Positions 30,112 to 38,361 of a stretch of 39,838 nt of DNA are shown here, piece by piece. Origin of the DNA: Dysgonamonadaceae bacterium (lineage in GTDB: Bacteria; Bacteroidota; Bacteroidia; Bacteroidales; Azobacteroidaceae); the NCBI GenBank assembly GCA_031253625.1, contig JAIRVZ010000004.1, forward strand, positions 1 to 39,838. Reading direction: 5' to 3'. Under the pieces are notes generated by a model, which was not told the DNA's origin, searched no databases, and saw only the letters and a program-made list of their open reading frames with translations. The stretch's first letter is position 1; every line of letters begins with the position of its first letter. Both the position numbers and the translations under genes were made by a program.

Positions 30112-31361
30112 GCAGATTAATTTGGGTTTTTAAACGACATTGGATAAGTATTCCTCTCTGTTTGGTGATATTTTATATTTGTATGATGGATACAAAACCA
30201 TTGCCTAAAGTGAATATTACCGATTTTGATAAGTTTGTGCATTTTATCATGTTTTTTACCATTTCCGGTGTGATTTTTTTTGAAAATACTTCTTATTTCA
30301 GAAAAAAAATTTCCACGTGGAAAATAATTATTTATTCATTCTTTTTCCCGGTAATTTATGGTGGTTTAATCGAAATCGCACAAGAATATTTCGCGCCTAC
30401 TCGCATGGGCGATTGGATGGATTTTTGGTTTAATGTAATCGGAGCTTTCTTTGGCTTGATAATTTGTTTGTTAATCAATAGGAGTTTAAATCTTCAGCAT
30501 CAATTGAAGGAGACACAGCATCAATTAGAGCGTCGAGAGCATCAATTAGAGGTTGGAGTCTATATTGACGATTACAATTACACGCCAAAGCATAGAAGTA
30601 GTTTAAGTGAATCTAAAATTGGTGAAATCATGGATCAGTGGTATTCCAATAACAAAAATGAAACCATTGAGCTTGTTCGTAAATTTTGTTCATTTGAAGA
30701 ATTCTATAAGAATATTCCGGTTCATTCGATTTCAGGTTCTTCTCTACATTGGGGAAATGGTTGGGTTTCTCCCTTTGATGCGATAAGCATATATGGATTT
30801 CTTGCTATCCATAATCCGAGGTATTATGTTGAGGTTGGTTCCGGGAATACAACATTGTTTGCGGCACAATCCATACGCGATAATAATTTACGAACAAAGA
30901 TAATATCAATAGACCCATGCCCTCGTGCAGAAATTGATAAAATCTGTGATAAAATATATAGAATGCCGTTTGAAGATATGGATATTGATTTTTTTCTACA
31001 GTTATCTGCAGAAGATATATTGCTTGTGGATAATTCTCATCGTTCATTTCCCAACTCAGATGTAACAGTGTTTTTTATGGAAGTTTTGCCAAAATTACCG
31101 TCTGGTATGTTATGTGCCATACATGATATTTTTTTGCCATCGGATTATCCTGAACAATGGAAACAACGGTGGTATAATGAACAATATCTTTTGGGTGCAT
31201 ATCTTCTTGGGGGAGCAGATGATGATGAAATTATATGCCCTAACAATTTTATATACTCAAAAAAAGAAGTCTTTGAAATAGCTAATTCATTATGGGGTAA
31301 ATGTGGAATGTTAAAGGATCTTGATGTTCACACCTGTTTCTTTTGGTTAAAAAAAAGATAA
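30108..31361 (+). CDS. VanZ-like membrane domain fused to a class I methyltransferase-like domain
   Basis: A 417-residue protein of two parts. Residues 1-~128 are VanZ-like: four hydrophobic segments, with DFDKFVHFIMFF, GLIEIAQEYFAPTRMGDWMD and NVIGAFFGL. Residues ~170-417 look like a SAM-dependent methyltransferase: YVEVGSGNTTLFAAQS for motif I, IISIDPCPRAEID for the acidic strand end, and ILLVDNSHRSF. The linker has three heptads, QHQLKET, QHQLERR, EHQLEVG, encoded by a 21-bp tandem repeat and likely coiled coil. VanZ usually occurs alone (~125 residues), so the fusion is unusual. Translationally coupled to deoC. Methyl acceptor unknown; it may modify something at the inner membrane. Confidence 0.8.
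   Translation: MSRLIWVFKRHWISIPLCLVIFYICMMDTKPLPKVNITDFDKFVHFIMFFTISGVIFFENTSYFRKKISTWKIIIYSFFFPVIYGGLIEIAQEYFAPTRMGDWMDFWFNVIGAFFGLIICLLINRSLNLQHQLKETQHQLERREHQLEVGVYIDDYNYTPKHRSSLSESKIGEIMDQWYSNNKNETIELVRKFCSFEEFYKNIPVHSISGSSLHWGNGWVSPFDAISIYGFLAIHNPRYYVEVGSGNTTLFAAQSIRDNNLRTKIISIDPCPRAEIDKICDKIYRMPFEDMDIDFFLQLSAEDILLVDNSHRSFPNSDVTVFFMEVLPKLPSGMLCAIHDIFLPSDYPEQWKQRWYNEQYLLGAYLLGGADDDEIICPNNFIYSKKEVFEIANSLWGKCGMLKDLDVHTCFFWLKKR
30310..30323. promoter_or_regulatory. Degenerate parS-like palindrome inside the VanZ coding region
   Basis: TTTCCACGTGGAAA is a perfect 14-bp palindrome matching 13 of 16 positions of the parS at 24706, but the outer G and C of the parS consensus are T and A. It may be a weak ParB site or chance, since it also encodes ISTWK. 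Confidence 0.3.
30495..30557 (+). repeat. Three 21-bp tandem repeats coding a heptad linker
   Basis: Units at 30495, 30516 and 30537 share AGCATCAATT[GA]A[AG] and encode [QE]HQL[KE]xx. The unit length of 21 bp keeps both frame and heptad phase, so copy number can change without breaking the protein. Confidence 0.9.
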
Positions 31362-31362
31362 G

Positions 31363-31950
31363 TTATTGAGGGTAAGAATAATGCCCCGTTATTTCCCATG
31401 AAAAAAGGCAATCCTCAATTTCTTGACCGCGGCCGATGTTGTGCACCATAAGGTTTCTCTTCCCGTCTTTTGATCTTTGATGTATAACTATTCCTATGTG
31501 AGTTAAGCCATTAGGAAAAACCCAAGTGACAATATCCCCGGTTTTGTAGTCTTCCGGATTTTGCGTAATGGGTTTTACTGTCCCTTTTCTTGAAAAGAAT
31601 GTCATCAGGTTAGGGACTCTGCGATGATCGATGTTAGTATCGGTTTTCTTTAATCCCCATTTTTTTGGATAAACGGCGAAATTCTTTTTCATATCTTCAT
31701 GCACCTCTTTTTGAAGGTCGATGCCCACTTTTCTGTAGGCTCTTATTACAACATCCGTACAAACGCCACGATCTTTGGGCACATCTCCATTGGGGTATGG
31801 AATTGAAAAATAAGCAGGGTCATAAACTACCCAATCGAGAGTGATTTGAATGGCTGCAAGTGACAATTTTGTAGAGAAATCTTCTGTTTTTTGTGCAGTA
31901 ACATTTAAAAAACAGCATAGCGAAAAGAAAATAATCAGCAAATTTTTCAT
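31363..31950 (-). CDS. DUF1287 secreted protein
   Basis: A 195-residue protein with a Sec signal peptide (1-19, ending VTAQ) and a DUF1287 domain: DWVVYDPAYFSIPYPNGDVP, RGVCTDVVIRAYR, DHRRVPNLMTFF, YKTGDIVTWVFPNGLTHIGI and MVHNIGRG. The Cys in GVCTDV followed by His in THIGIV and MVHNIG is the layout of NlpC/P60-like cysteine peptidases or amidases, so a cell-wall or peptide hydrolase in the periplasm is likely, though unproven. Its stop is 1 bp from that of the VanZ fusion gene on the other strand. Confidence 0.88.
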   Translation of the reverse strand: MKNLLIIFFSLCCFLNVTAQKTEDFSTKLSLAAIQITLDWVVYDPAYFSIPYPNGDVPKDRGVCTDVVIRAYRKVGIDLQKEVHEDMKKNFAVYPKKWGLKKTDTNIDHRRVPNLMTFFSRKGTVKPITQNPEDYKTGDIVTWVFPNGLTHIGIVIHQRSKDGKRNLMVHNIGRGQEIEDCLFSWEITGHYSYPQ

Positions 31951-31965
31951 GATGTTGATATTTTA

Positions 31966-32061
31966 TCCCTAAATCCCCTAAAGGGGATTTGGAGAGTGAT
32001 AGACCTTCGAAAACTATAAAAATTTATCTGTGCCAAAAGTCCCCTTTAGGGGATTTAGGGG
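31966..32061. repeat. Dispersed inverted repeat, copy C (after polyprenyl synthase gene)
   Basis: Arms at 31966-31990 and 32036-32061 repeat the CCTAAATCCCCTAAAGGGG theme of copies A and B, with a ~45-bp loop. Read on the minus strand, it follows the polyprenyl synthase stop codon at once, so all three copies sit just 3' of a stop codon. It also lies immediately before the DUF1287 gene. Confidence 0.9.
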
Positions 32062-32067
32062 TAGGGG

Positions 32068-33045
32068 TTATTTATTCCTTTCAATAATATAATCAACGAG
32101 ATTTAAAAGAGATTCTTTCCCTTCTGAATTTAGAAAATTCTCGATTAAACCGATAGCTTTTTGCTTATATTCGGCCATTTTTTGTTGTGCGTAATCTGTC
32201 CCTCCGTTATTTTTGGCAAAATCTATTAATAAATGAATATTTTCTCCGGTAAAATCGGCATTTTTTATAATTTGGAGTATGGCATCGCTTTCTCTTTTAT
32301 CGGGTGCATGTTGTAAGGCGTATATTAAAGGAAGTGTTACTTTTCCTTCCCGAATATCGTTTCCTGTGGGTTTCCCGATTTCTCCCTGATCAAAATAATC
32401 GAACAAATCGTCTTTTATCTGAAAGCAAATCCCTAAATATTCCCCAAATAATCGGAAATTTTTGACTGTTTCCTGATTTGCTCCGGCAGATAAAGCTCCC
32501 ATTTCTGTACAAGAAGAAAGAAGGATGGCAGTTTTTTTTCTGATTACATCGAAATAATACGACTCATTGATAATTGCGCCTGTACTGATTGATAATTGTC
32601 GCAGTTCGCCTTCTACCAAATTCAAAGCTAAATTAGATACAATACCAAGCATTTGCATATTTTGTGTTGTAACAGCTTTTGCAATTGCAATCGAAAGGAT
32701 GTAATCTCCTACAAGAACTGCAGTTTTATTATCGTATTTGGCATTTATCGAAATTTTTCCTCTTCTTTCTTTGGTGTCGTCGACCACATCATCGTGAATT
32801 AATGTAGCATTATGCAACAATTCCAGAACCAAAGCGCAGTTTAAAGTGTTATAATTAATATCTCCGCATATTTTTGCTGTGAGTAAAAGTAAAAGAGGTC
32901 GTATTTTTTTTCCGTCAGTTTCTGATATGTAATCAATAATTGACTGAAAATCAGGAGAATGACCTTGCAAAGACTCTTTGTACAAGTCAATGAAGGCTTT
33001 CATTTCTTTTTCGACAGGCTTAATAATATGCAAAAGATTGTTCAT
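32068..33045 (-). CDS. Long-chain polyprenyl diphosphate synthase
   Basis: Extends allylic diphosphates with isopentenyl diphosphate, most likely for the menaquinone side chain. The start at ATG 33045 (MNNLLHIIKPVEKEM) is preferred over an in-frame TTG 12 bp upstream. The 325 residues have KKIRPLLLLL, the first Asp-rich motif LIHDDVVDDTKERRG, GDYILSIA, and the second, FQIKDDLFDYFD, plus GKVTLPLIYAL. Residues just before the first Asp motif (ELLHNATLIHDD) are small, as in long-chain enzymes. Chain length is not determined. Divergent from polA. Confidence 0.92.
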   Translation of the reverse strand: MNNLLHIIKPVEKEMKAFIDLYKESLQGHSPDFQSIIDYISETDGKKIRPLLLLLTAKICGDINYNTLNCALVLELLHNATLIHDDVVDDTKERRGKISINAKYDNKTAVLVGDYILSIAIAKAVTTQNMQMLGIVSNLALNLVEGELRQLSISTGAIINESYYFDVIRKKTAILLSSCTEMGALSAGANQETVKNFRLFGEYLGICFQIKDDLFDYFDQGEIGKPTGNDIREGKVTLPLIYALQHAPDKRESDAILQIIKNADFTGENIHLLIDFAKNNGGTDYAQQKMAEYKQKAIGLIENFLNSEGKESLLNLVDYIIERNK

Positions 33046-33062
33046 AACTTTTTTCAAAGTTG

Positions 33063-33070
33063 CAAAGTTA
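33063..33070 (-). promoter_or_regulatory. -7 element (TAACTTTG) of the polyprenyl synthase gene
   Basis: TAACTTTG on the minus strand fits TAnnTTTG, 18 bp before the ATG. It lies back to back with the polA element at 33085. Confidence 0.5.
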
Positions 33071-33084
33071 GAAAATAAAATCTA

Positions 33085-33092
33085 TACCTTTG
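33085..33092 (+). promoter_or_regulatory. -7 element (TACCTTTG) of polA
   Basis: TACCTTTG lies 51 bp before the polA ATG. The -33 region overlaps the divergent element at 33063-33070, so the two promoters may interfere. Confidence 0.5.
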
Positions 33093-33143
33093 CAGGTGCG
33101 CGCGTGAATTTACACTGAATGTAGAATTCGTAAAAAAGAATAA

Positions 33144-35927
33144 ATGATGAAACTGTTTCTTTTAGATGCTTATGCTCTTATTTACCGGTCGTATTATGCT
33201 TTCATCAAAACTCCCCGGATTAATTCGAAAGGACAAAACACTTCTGCGATTTTGGGTTTTGTCAATACGTTGGAAGATGTTTTGAAAAAAGAAAATCCTA
33301 CCCACATTGGCATTGCATTTGACCCTCCTGGCCCCACTTTTCGCCATGAGGCATACGTGCATTATAAAGCGCAGCGTGAAGAAACGCCCGAAGTCATCAG
33401 AGAATCTGTGCCTATCATCAAAGAAATCATCAAAGCATATAATATCCCGTTGCTCGAAGTCTCGGGATATGAGGCCGACGATGTAATCGGAACTTTAGCG
33501 AAAGAAGCTTCAAAAAATGGATTTGAAGTTTATATGATGACTCCCGATAAAGATTATGGTCAGTTAGTTGAGAAAAATATCTATATCTATAAACCGAAAT
33601 ATGGAAGTTCTGATTTCGAAATTTTAGGAGAAAAAGAGGTAATGGAAAAATATGCCCTGAAAGAACCGTTGCAAATGATTGATTTGTTGGGTTTGATGGG
33701 CGATAAGTCTGATAATATTCCCGGATGTCCCGGTGTGGGCGAAGTTATTGCAAAAAATTTGCTGTCGGAGTTTGGGAGCATTGATAATTTACTTGAGCAC
33801 GTAAACGATTTGAAGGGTGCGGTTAAGGATCGAGTCGAATCGAATAAAGAGATGATTTTATTCTCTAAATTTTTGGCGACCATTAAAACCGATGTTCCAA
33901 TTGATTTTAATCCGGAAGAATTAAAAAGAAATGAAATTGACGAAGAAAAATTGAAAGAGATTTTTGCTCAACTTGAATTCCGAAATTTGGCAACTCGTGT
34001 TTTTGCAGAAACGAAAAAAGCCGTTTCCTTATCTTCTTCAAAAAATGACGGATTTTATGGTTCTCTCTTTGACGAATTTGAAACCAGTGATGCGACCGAA
34101 GAAAAATATTCAAATCTCAGCGACATAAAATCAACTACTCATACTTACAAAACCATTATGTATGAGTCGGAAATAGACGGATTAATCGAGAAAATTTATG
34201 CTCGGAAAATTATATCATTTGACACAGAAACGACCGGAATCGACCCTTTAACGTCGGAATTAGTTGGAATGTCGTTTTCTATCGATGAAAACACGGGATT
34301 TTACCTCTCGATACCGGAGAAGTTCGAAGATGCAAAAAAAATAGTCGAACAATTTAAACCTGCGCTTGAAAGCGACCGGATTTTGAAAATCGGCCAAAAT
34401 ATCAAATACGATATTATTGTCCTCAAAAAGTACGGAATTGATGTCAAGGGAAAAATGTTCGATACAATGATTGCTCATTATTTGCTTAATCCCGAATTGC
34501 GGCACAATATGGATTATATGGCTGAAACTTATTTAGGTTATCAAACTATCCATATCGACGAATTAATCGGATCAAAAGGTAAAAACCAACTGAGCATGAG
34601 GCAAGTACCGCTTAATCTCATCTCTGATTATGCTTGCGAAGATGCTGATGTAACCTTAAGACTTAAAAATATTTTTGAGAAAAAAATCGAAGAAAACAAC
34701 CTTTCGCAATTGTTTTATGATATTGAGATGCCTCTGGTTAAGGTATTGGCAGATATGGAGGCCGCAGGAGTTAGGTTGGATGTCAATGCACTGAAACAAT
34801 CTTCTCAAGAATTTACGGCTTTGTTGATTGATTTGGAAAGTGAAATCTATCAAATGGCCGGAACTCAATTCAATATCAATTCGGCCAAACAGGTTGGTGA
34901 AATCTTTTTCGATCGAATGAAAATTGTTGAAAAGGCTCCCAAAACGAAAACCGGACAATACTCTACCAGTGAAGATGTGCTGGAAAGTATGCGTTCCAAG
35001 CATCCGATTATCGAAAAGTTGCTCGAATACAGAGGATTAAAGAAACTACTCAGCACTTACATCGATGCTCTGCCTTCTTTGGTTAATCCGCAAACTGGAA
35101 AAATTCATACAACGTTTAATCAAACAGTTACTTCTACCGGCCGCTTGAGTTCGACGAACCCTAATTTGCAAAATATTCCGATTCGAGATGAAGAAGGCCG
35201 GGGAATTCGCAAGGCATTTATTCCCGATGAAAACTGTGTTTTCTTGTCGGCCGACTACTCTCAGATCGAATTGCGGATTATGGCTCATTTGAGCGACGAT
35301 AAGAATATGGCTGAGGCGTTTATTGCCGGACAAGACATTCATGCCGCTACGGCCTCTAAAATATACAAAATCCCTATTGAAGAAGTAACCAAGGATATGC
35401 GTCGAAAAGCCAAAACGGCCAATTTCGGAATCATATACGGAATTTCTGTTTTTGGATTGGCCGAACGTCTTAATATCCCTCGCGGGGAAGCTAAAGAGTT
35501 GATTGATGGCTATTTTGAAACTTATCCGGATGTGAAAAAATATATGGATAACAGCATCGAAAAGGCTCGCGAGAACGGTTATGTAGAAACAATTTTTCAT
35601 CGCAAACGTTTTTTGCCCGATATTAATTCGCGCAATGCCGTTGTGCGCGGATATGCCGAACGAAATGCTATTAACGCTCCGATTCAAGGTTCGGCTGCCG
35701 ATATTATCAAAGTGGCAATGGTGAATATTCACAATCGTTTTTTGCGCGAAAATATTCAGTCAAAAATGATTCTTCAGGTGCACGACGAATTAAATTTCAA
35801 CGTTTTCACCGAAGAAATCGATATTGTCAAGGAGATTGTCATCGAAGAAATGGAGAATGCAATCCAACTTCATGTTCCCTTAGTTGCCGACTGTGGAGTA
35901 GGGGAGAATTGGCTTGAAGCGCATTAG
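33144..35927 (+). CDS. polA: DNA polymerase I
   Basis: Gap-filling and Okazaki-fragment polymerase. The 927 residues have all three domains. The 5'-3' nuclease is at 1-~290 (LLDAYALIYRSYYAFI, GYEADDVIGTLA, TPDKDYGQL, GLMGDKSDNIPGCPGVG). The 3'-5' exonuclease appears active, with FDTETTGIDP, IGQNIKYDIIVL and YACEDADVTLRL supplying the DEDD acids. The polymerase has TSTGRLSSTNPNLQNIP, motif A DYSQIELRIMAHLS, motif B RRKAKTANFGIIYGIS and motif C QVHDELNF. Two ATGs stand together at 33144; either may be used. It ends 4 bp from the convergent lipoprotein gene. Confidence 0.98.
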   Translation: MMKLFLLDAYALIYRSYYAFIKTPRINSKGQNTSAILGFVNTLEDVLKKENPTHIGIAFDPPGPTFRHEAYVHYKAQREETPEVIRESVPIIKEIIKAYNIPLLEVSGYEADDVIGTLAKEASKNGFEVYMMTPDKDYGQLVEKNIYIYKPKYGSSDFEILGEKEVMEKYALKEPLQMIDLLGLMGDKSDNIPGCPGVGEVIAKNLLSEFGSIDNLLEHVNDLKGAVKDRVESNKEMILFSKFLATIKTDVPIDFNPEELKRNEIDEEKLKEIFAQLEFRNLATRVFAETKKAVSLSSSKNDGFYGSLFDEFETSDATEEKYSNLSDIKSTTHTYKTIMYESEIDGLIEKIYARKIISFDTETTGIDPLTSELVGMSFSIDENTGFYLSIPEKFEDAKKIVEQFKPALESDRILKIGQNIKYDIIVLKKYGIDVKGKMFDTMIAHYLLNPELRHNMDYMAETYLGYQTIHIDELIGSKGKNQLSMRQVPLNLISDYACEDADVTLRLKNIFEKKIEENNLSQLFYDIEMPLVKVLADMEAAGVRLDVNALKQSSQEFTALLIDLESEIYQMAGTQFNINSAKQVGEIFFDRMKIVEKAPKTKTGQYSTSEDVLESMRSKHPIIEKLLEYRGLKKLLSTYIDALPSLVNPQTGKIHTTFNQTVTSTGRLSSTNPNLQNIPIRDEEGRGIRKAFIPDENCVFLSADYSQIELRIMAHLSDDKNMAEAFIAGQDIHAATASKIYKIPIEEVTKDMRRKAKTANFGIIYGISVFGLAERLNIPRGEAKELIDGYFETYPDVKKYMDNSIEKARENGYVETIFHRKRFLPDINSRNAVVRGYAERNAINAPIQGSAADIIKVAMVNIHNRFLRENIQSKMILQVHDELNFNVFTEEIDIVKEIVIEEMENAIQLHVPLVADCGVGENWLEAH

Positions 35928-35931
35928 TTTT

Positions 35932-37119
35932 TTAATCCGAATTTCTGATTATTCTGTCGTTATTCCTTAACGCTGTGACAACCATCTCTGCCATCCTCTC
36001 CCGCGACATTTGAACAAGGTCCATTGGCGAAGGAAACGGCATTGCTCTTTCACTTCTCGGAAGTCTTGAGAGAACTTGATTATCTACTGCTCTTCTGTCA
36101 CCTCTAAATGATGCAAATTGGTGGAAAAATGGTTGCTCTAAAGTTATAGGAATAGACCTTACTACCCTGTTTGTTCTGCTATGGATATAATTCAAACGGG
36201 CATTAATGAATATGGAACTTGTTTGAGTTGTTACCATCACGTCGCATCTGATTTGCTGAGTTTGTCTATGCCTGATAGGATTTCCGTTGGCATCAGTTCT
36301 CACATTGCCTCTTCTGTCGTATTCATTTACCCAATCGCCCTCTATGGTTTTTGTATGTGTGGAAGTTCTTGTATCTGTTCTATTAGGAATAACATTGATT
36401 GATTCGAAATTTAATTCAACAACAAAATCAAAGTCGATGTTCTCCGGAGAAGTATAATATCTTACCCACGATGAGCTTAAAGCAAAATGGTTCGGTATTT
36501 GAGACATCCTGTTCATGAAATCGAATGGCATAGGAAATGCAGTGAAGTTGTTTACAACATACAAAACATGATTAGTCCCTAGAAAAGTAGCCTCATTAAT
36601 CATTCGAGCGATTTCGGGGTCGGAAGGGTCAAATCTTTGGGCTTGCCGGAAAAAACTGACAGCTTCTCTTGCTCTTGCTTTGCTATTCATCTTCAGGAGT
36701 GCTACTCCTCTATCAAAGTTATAATCGGCAGCTCTGTTTCTCGCGTTTGCTAACTGGCTGCCATAGTCAAACGTGCGTACTGAAGACTGTACATAATCCG
36801 GCAAAAACGGTAAAATTTGTGCCATGTTATTATGCCGGTTTTGAAGTGCTCCGTATAAATCGGCAATTTCCATCCATCGATTGGCCGCATTTCCTGCTTG
36901 AAGTTGATTAATCCTGTTTAAATTTCTTTCATTGGCATTGGCAAAAGAAAGCTTTAATATATCAATGTTTTCCGCATTGTTTGGTTGTCTTCTCAAGGCA
37001 CTGAGCGCTCTATCGAAAGCCTGATCGTATCTGCCTTCCATAGCAAGTCGTTTGGCTGATTTGCAGCCAACTAAAGTTATTCCTAAAATTAAAAGGATGA
37101 TGAATGTTCTTGCTTTCAT
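35932..37119 (-). CDS. Lipoprotein with TPR-like N-terminal region
   Basis: A 395-residue exported lipoprotein: hydrophobic start then the lipobox LVGC (Cys19), giving a mature N-terminal Cys-Lys-Ser. Residues ~25-185 are helical and TPR-like (GRYDQAFDRALSALRRQPNN; YNFDRGVALLKMNSKARARE, AQRFDPSDPEIARMINEA). The rest is beta-rich with charged and Asn/Arg-rich stretches (WVNEYDRRGNVRTDANGN, QQIRCDVMVTTQTSSIFINA) and no enzyme motif I recognise. Probably on the periplasmic face of the outer membrane. No strong promoter element was seen. The function is unknown. Confidence 0.75.
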   Translation of the reverse strand: MKARTFIILLILGITLVGCKSAKRLAMEGRYDQAFDRALSALRRQPNNAENIDILKLSFANANERNLNRINQLQAGNAANRWMEIADLYGALQNRHNNMAQILPFLPDYVQSSVRTFDYGSQLANARNRAADYNFDRGVALLKMNSKARAREAVSFFRQAQRFDPSDPEIARMINEATFLGTNHVLYVVNNFTAFPMPFDFMNRMSQIPNHFALSSSWVRYYTSPENIDFDFVVELNFESINVIPNRTDTRTSTHTKTIEGDWVNEYDRRGNVRTDANGNPIRHRQTQQIRCDVMVTTQTSSIFINARLNYIHSRTNRVVRSIPITLEQPFFHQFASFRGDRRAVDNQVLSRLPRSERAMPFPSPMDLVQMSRERMAEMVVTALRNNDRIIRNSD

Positions 37120-37174
37120 TTGAACTTGAATTTAATTGGTAATAAAATTTATTTATAAATATGTAGACAACATA

Positions 37175-37207
37175 TAGGGCACATAGTTTAAATTTCTATG
37201 TGCCCTA
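37175..37207. terminator. 12-bp inverted repeat behind the membrane protein gene
   Basis: TAGGGCACATAG and CTATGTGCCCTA pair perfectly over a 9-nt loop, 24 bp past the stop of the minus-strand membrane protein gene and before the lipoprotein gene. It lacks a good T-run. A similar TCCTATGTGCCTATGTG string occurs at 26497-26512, so this may be a dispersed word rather than a pure terminator. Confidence 0.5.
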
Positions 37208-37231
37208 CATCTATGTGATTAAATTTTATTC

Positions 37232-37828
37232 TTATTCAGGAGATTCTTCTTTCGATAATTCTTTGTAAATATATGCATTGAATCCCATAATAACGGCCAT
37301 AAATACAATGAACAACAAGAATGCTAAAATACCTCCAATAGCCGGTATTTTCATGAAAATGAAAAATAAAATGTAGAATGCGATCATTAATACTAATTGT
37401 GCAAGAAAAATAGTCCATTTATAACCCATTGTCATTTTGTTACTTGCAACAAGGGCTTCCATCGGATTTAATTTCTTGTCGATCAATAAATAAATCGCTA
37501 ACATCCAAGCTAAACCAATGACTATTGCCGGAATAAAAAGAAACATCATTCCGATAACAGTTCCAAGATATAAAAATCCCATTAACAAGAAAAATTCTCC
37601 CATAAAACTAAAGTACTTTTTATCGAAAATAGATAGCGGAGAGAATATTTTTCCCTTCGACATTTCGATAGGCAAAGTCATGATTGCAATGGTGGTTCCA
37701 ACATTAATGAATGGAATCCAAATGGTTAGTATCCATAAAACAATTGCTCCAAGGAGCGAAGCGGCATTCTGTATCCCAATCGTAAACCCGTTAGTAAGGA
37801 TACTTTGAACTGTAATTTTCTTTTCCAT
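37232..37828 (-). CDS. Integral membrane protein of unknown function
   Basis: A 198-residue protein with about five hydrophobic segments: LLGAIVLWILTIWIPFINVG, EFFLLMGFLYLGTVIGMMFL, PAIVIGLAWMLAIYLL, a segment at TIFLAQLVLMIAFYILFF, and GILAFLLFIVFMAVIMGFNA. A short charged tail (KELSKEESPE) follows. There is no signature of a known transporter; the pattern is like the DUF975/glycerophosphodiesterase-membrane-domain group, but this is weak. A TATCTTTG element (37876-37883) precedes it. Divergent from blaI, with 166 bp between the two start codons. Confidence 0.7.
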   Translation of the reverse strand: MEKKITVQSILTNGFTIGIQNAASLLGAIVLWILTIWIPFINVGTTIAIMTLPIEMSKGKIFSPLSIFDKKYFSFMGEFFLLMGFLYLGTVIGMMFLFIPAIVIGLAWMLAIYLLIDKKLNPMEALVASNKMTMGYKWTIFLAQLVLMIAFYILFFIFMKIPAIGGILAFLLFIVFMAVIMGFNAYIYKELSKEESPE

Positions 37829-37875
37829 GGTAAAAAATTAATTAAGTTATTTAATAATATAGACTTATGTCAATG

Positions 37876-37883
37876 CAAAGATA
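37876..37883 (-). promoter_or_regulatory. -7 element (TATCTTTG) of the membrane protein gene
   Basis: TATCTTTG on the minus strand lies 47 bp before the start codon at 37828. The -33 sequence is weak. Confidence 0.55.
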
Positions 37884-37934
37884 AAAAACTCATGTTAATA
37901 AAACCTATTATAACATTTTTTAACATATTTTTCA

Positions 37935-37964
37935 TTGCAAGTCTACGTAAATTGCGTAGATTTG
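37935..37964 (+). promoter_or_regulatory. blaI promoter with overlapping operator
   Basis: TTG (37935-37937), a 19-bp spacer and TAGATTTG (37957-37964) form a Bacteroidota promoter 30 bp before the blaI ATG. A palindrome TCTACG-N7-CGTAGA (37942-37960) fills the spacer and enters the -7 element. A BlaI dimer bound there would shut the promoter. The arm sequence differs from the staphylococcal bla operator, so binding is inferred from position. Confidence 0.75.
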
Positions 37965-37994
37965 CGCAAAATAAGTAGAATAAATTTCTTTATT

Positions 37995-38354
37995 ATGAAA
38001 CAGTTAACACCTCAAGAAGAACAATTAATGCGGTTTGTATGGCAGTATGGAAAAGGTTTTGTGAAAGATTACCGGGAATTATATCCTGAGCCAAAACCCC
38101 CTTATACTACGGTTGCAACAATTATAAAAAAATTGGAGAACAAGGATTATGTCCGCTCCAAATTGTATGGTAATACTTATGAATACACTCCGAAAATTAA
38201 AGAAAGCGATTATAAGAAAACTTTCTTTTCGGGCGTTGTAAATAATTTCTTCGGAAATTCATACAAAGAAATGGTTACTTTCTTTGCATCGGAAGAGAAA
38301 CTCTCGGAAAAAGATTTGGAAGATATATTGACAATGATTAAAAACAAAAAATAA
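37995..38354 (+). CDS. BlaI/MecI-type transcriptional repressor
   Basis: A 119-residue winged-helix repressor; the start at ATG 37995 (MKQLTPQEEQLMRFVW) is chosen because the family begins so, and the open frame before it runs through the promoter. KPPYTTVATIIKKLENKDYV is the recognition helix region with the TTV core of BlaI proteins, followed by wing GNTYEYTPKI and a C-terminal dimerisation helix pair. In this family an M56 membrane peptidase inactivates the repressor on a signal; such a gene follows after 7 bp. The target may be only this operon, since no beta-lactamase or transporter follows. Confidence 0.92.
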   Translation: MKQLTPQEEQLMRFVWQYGKGFVKDYRELYPEPKPPYTTVATIIKKLENKDYVRSKLYGNTYEYTPKIKESDYKKTFFSGVVNNFFGNSYKEMVTFFASEEKLSEKDLEDILTMIKNKK

Positions 38355-38361
38355 AAGAATT

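Noticed and set aside
30495..30557. CRISPR-like array
   Set aside because: Units are directly adjacent without spacers and encode in-frame heptads of a larger protein.
37935..37994. Longer BlaI product starting at 37935
   Set aside because: The upstream codons run through the promoter and operator; the family begins at MKQLTPQE.
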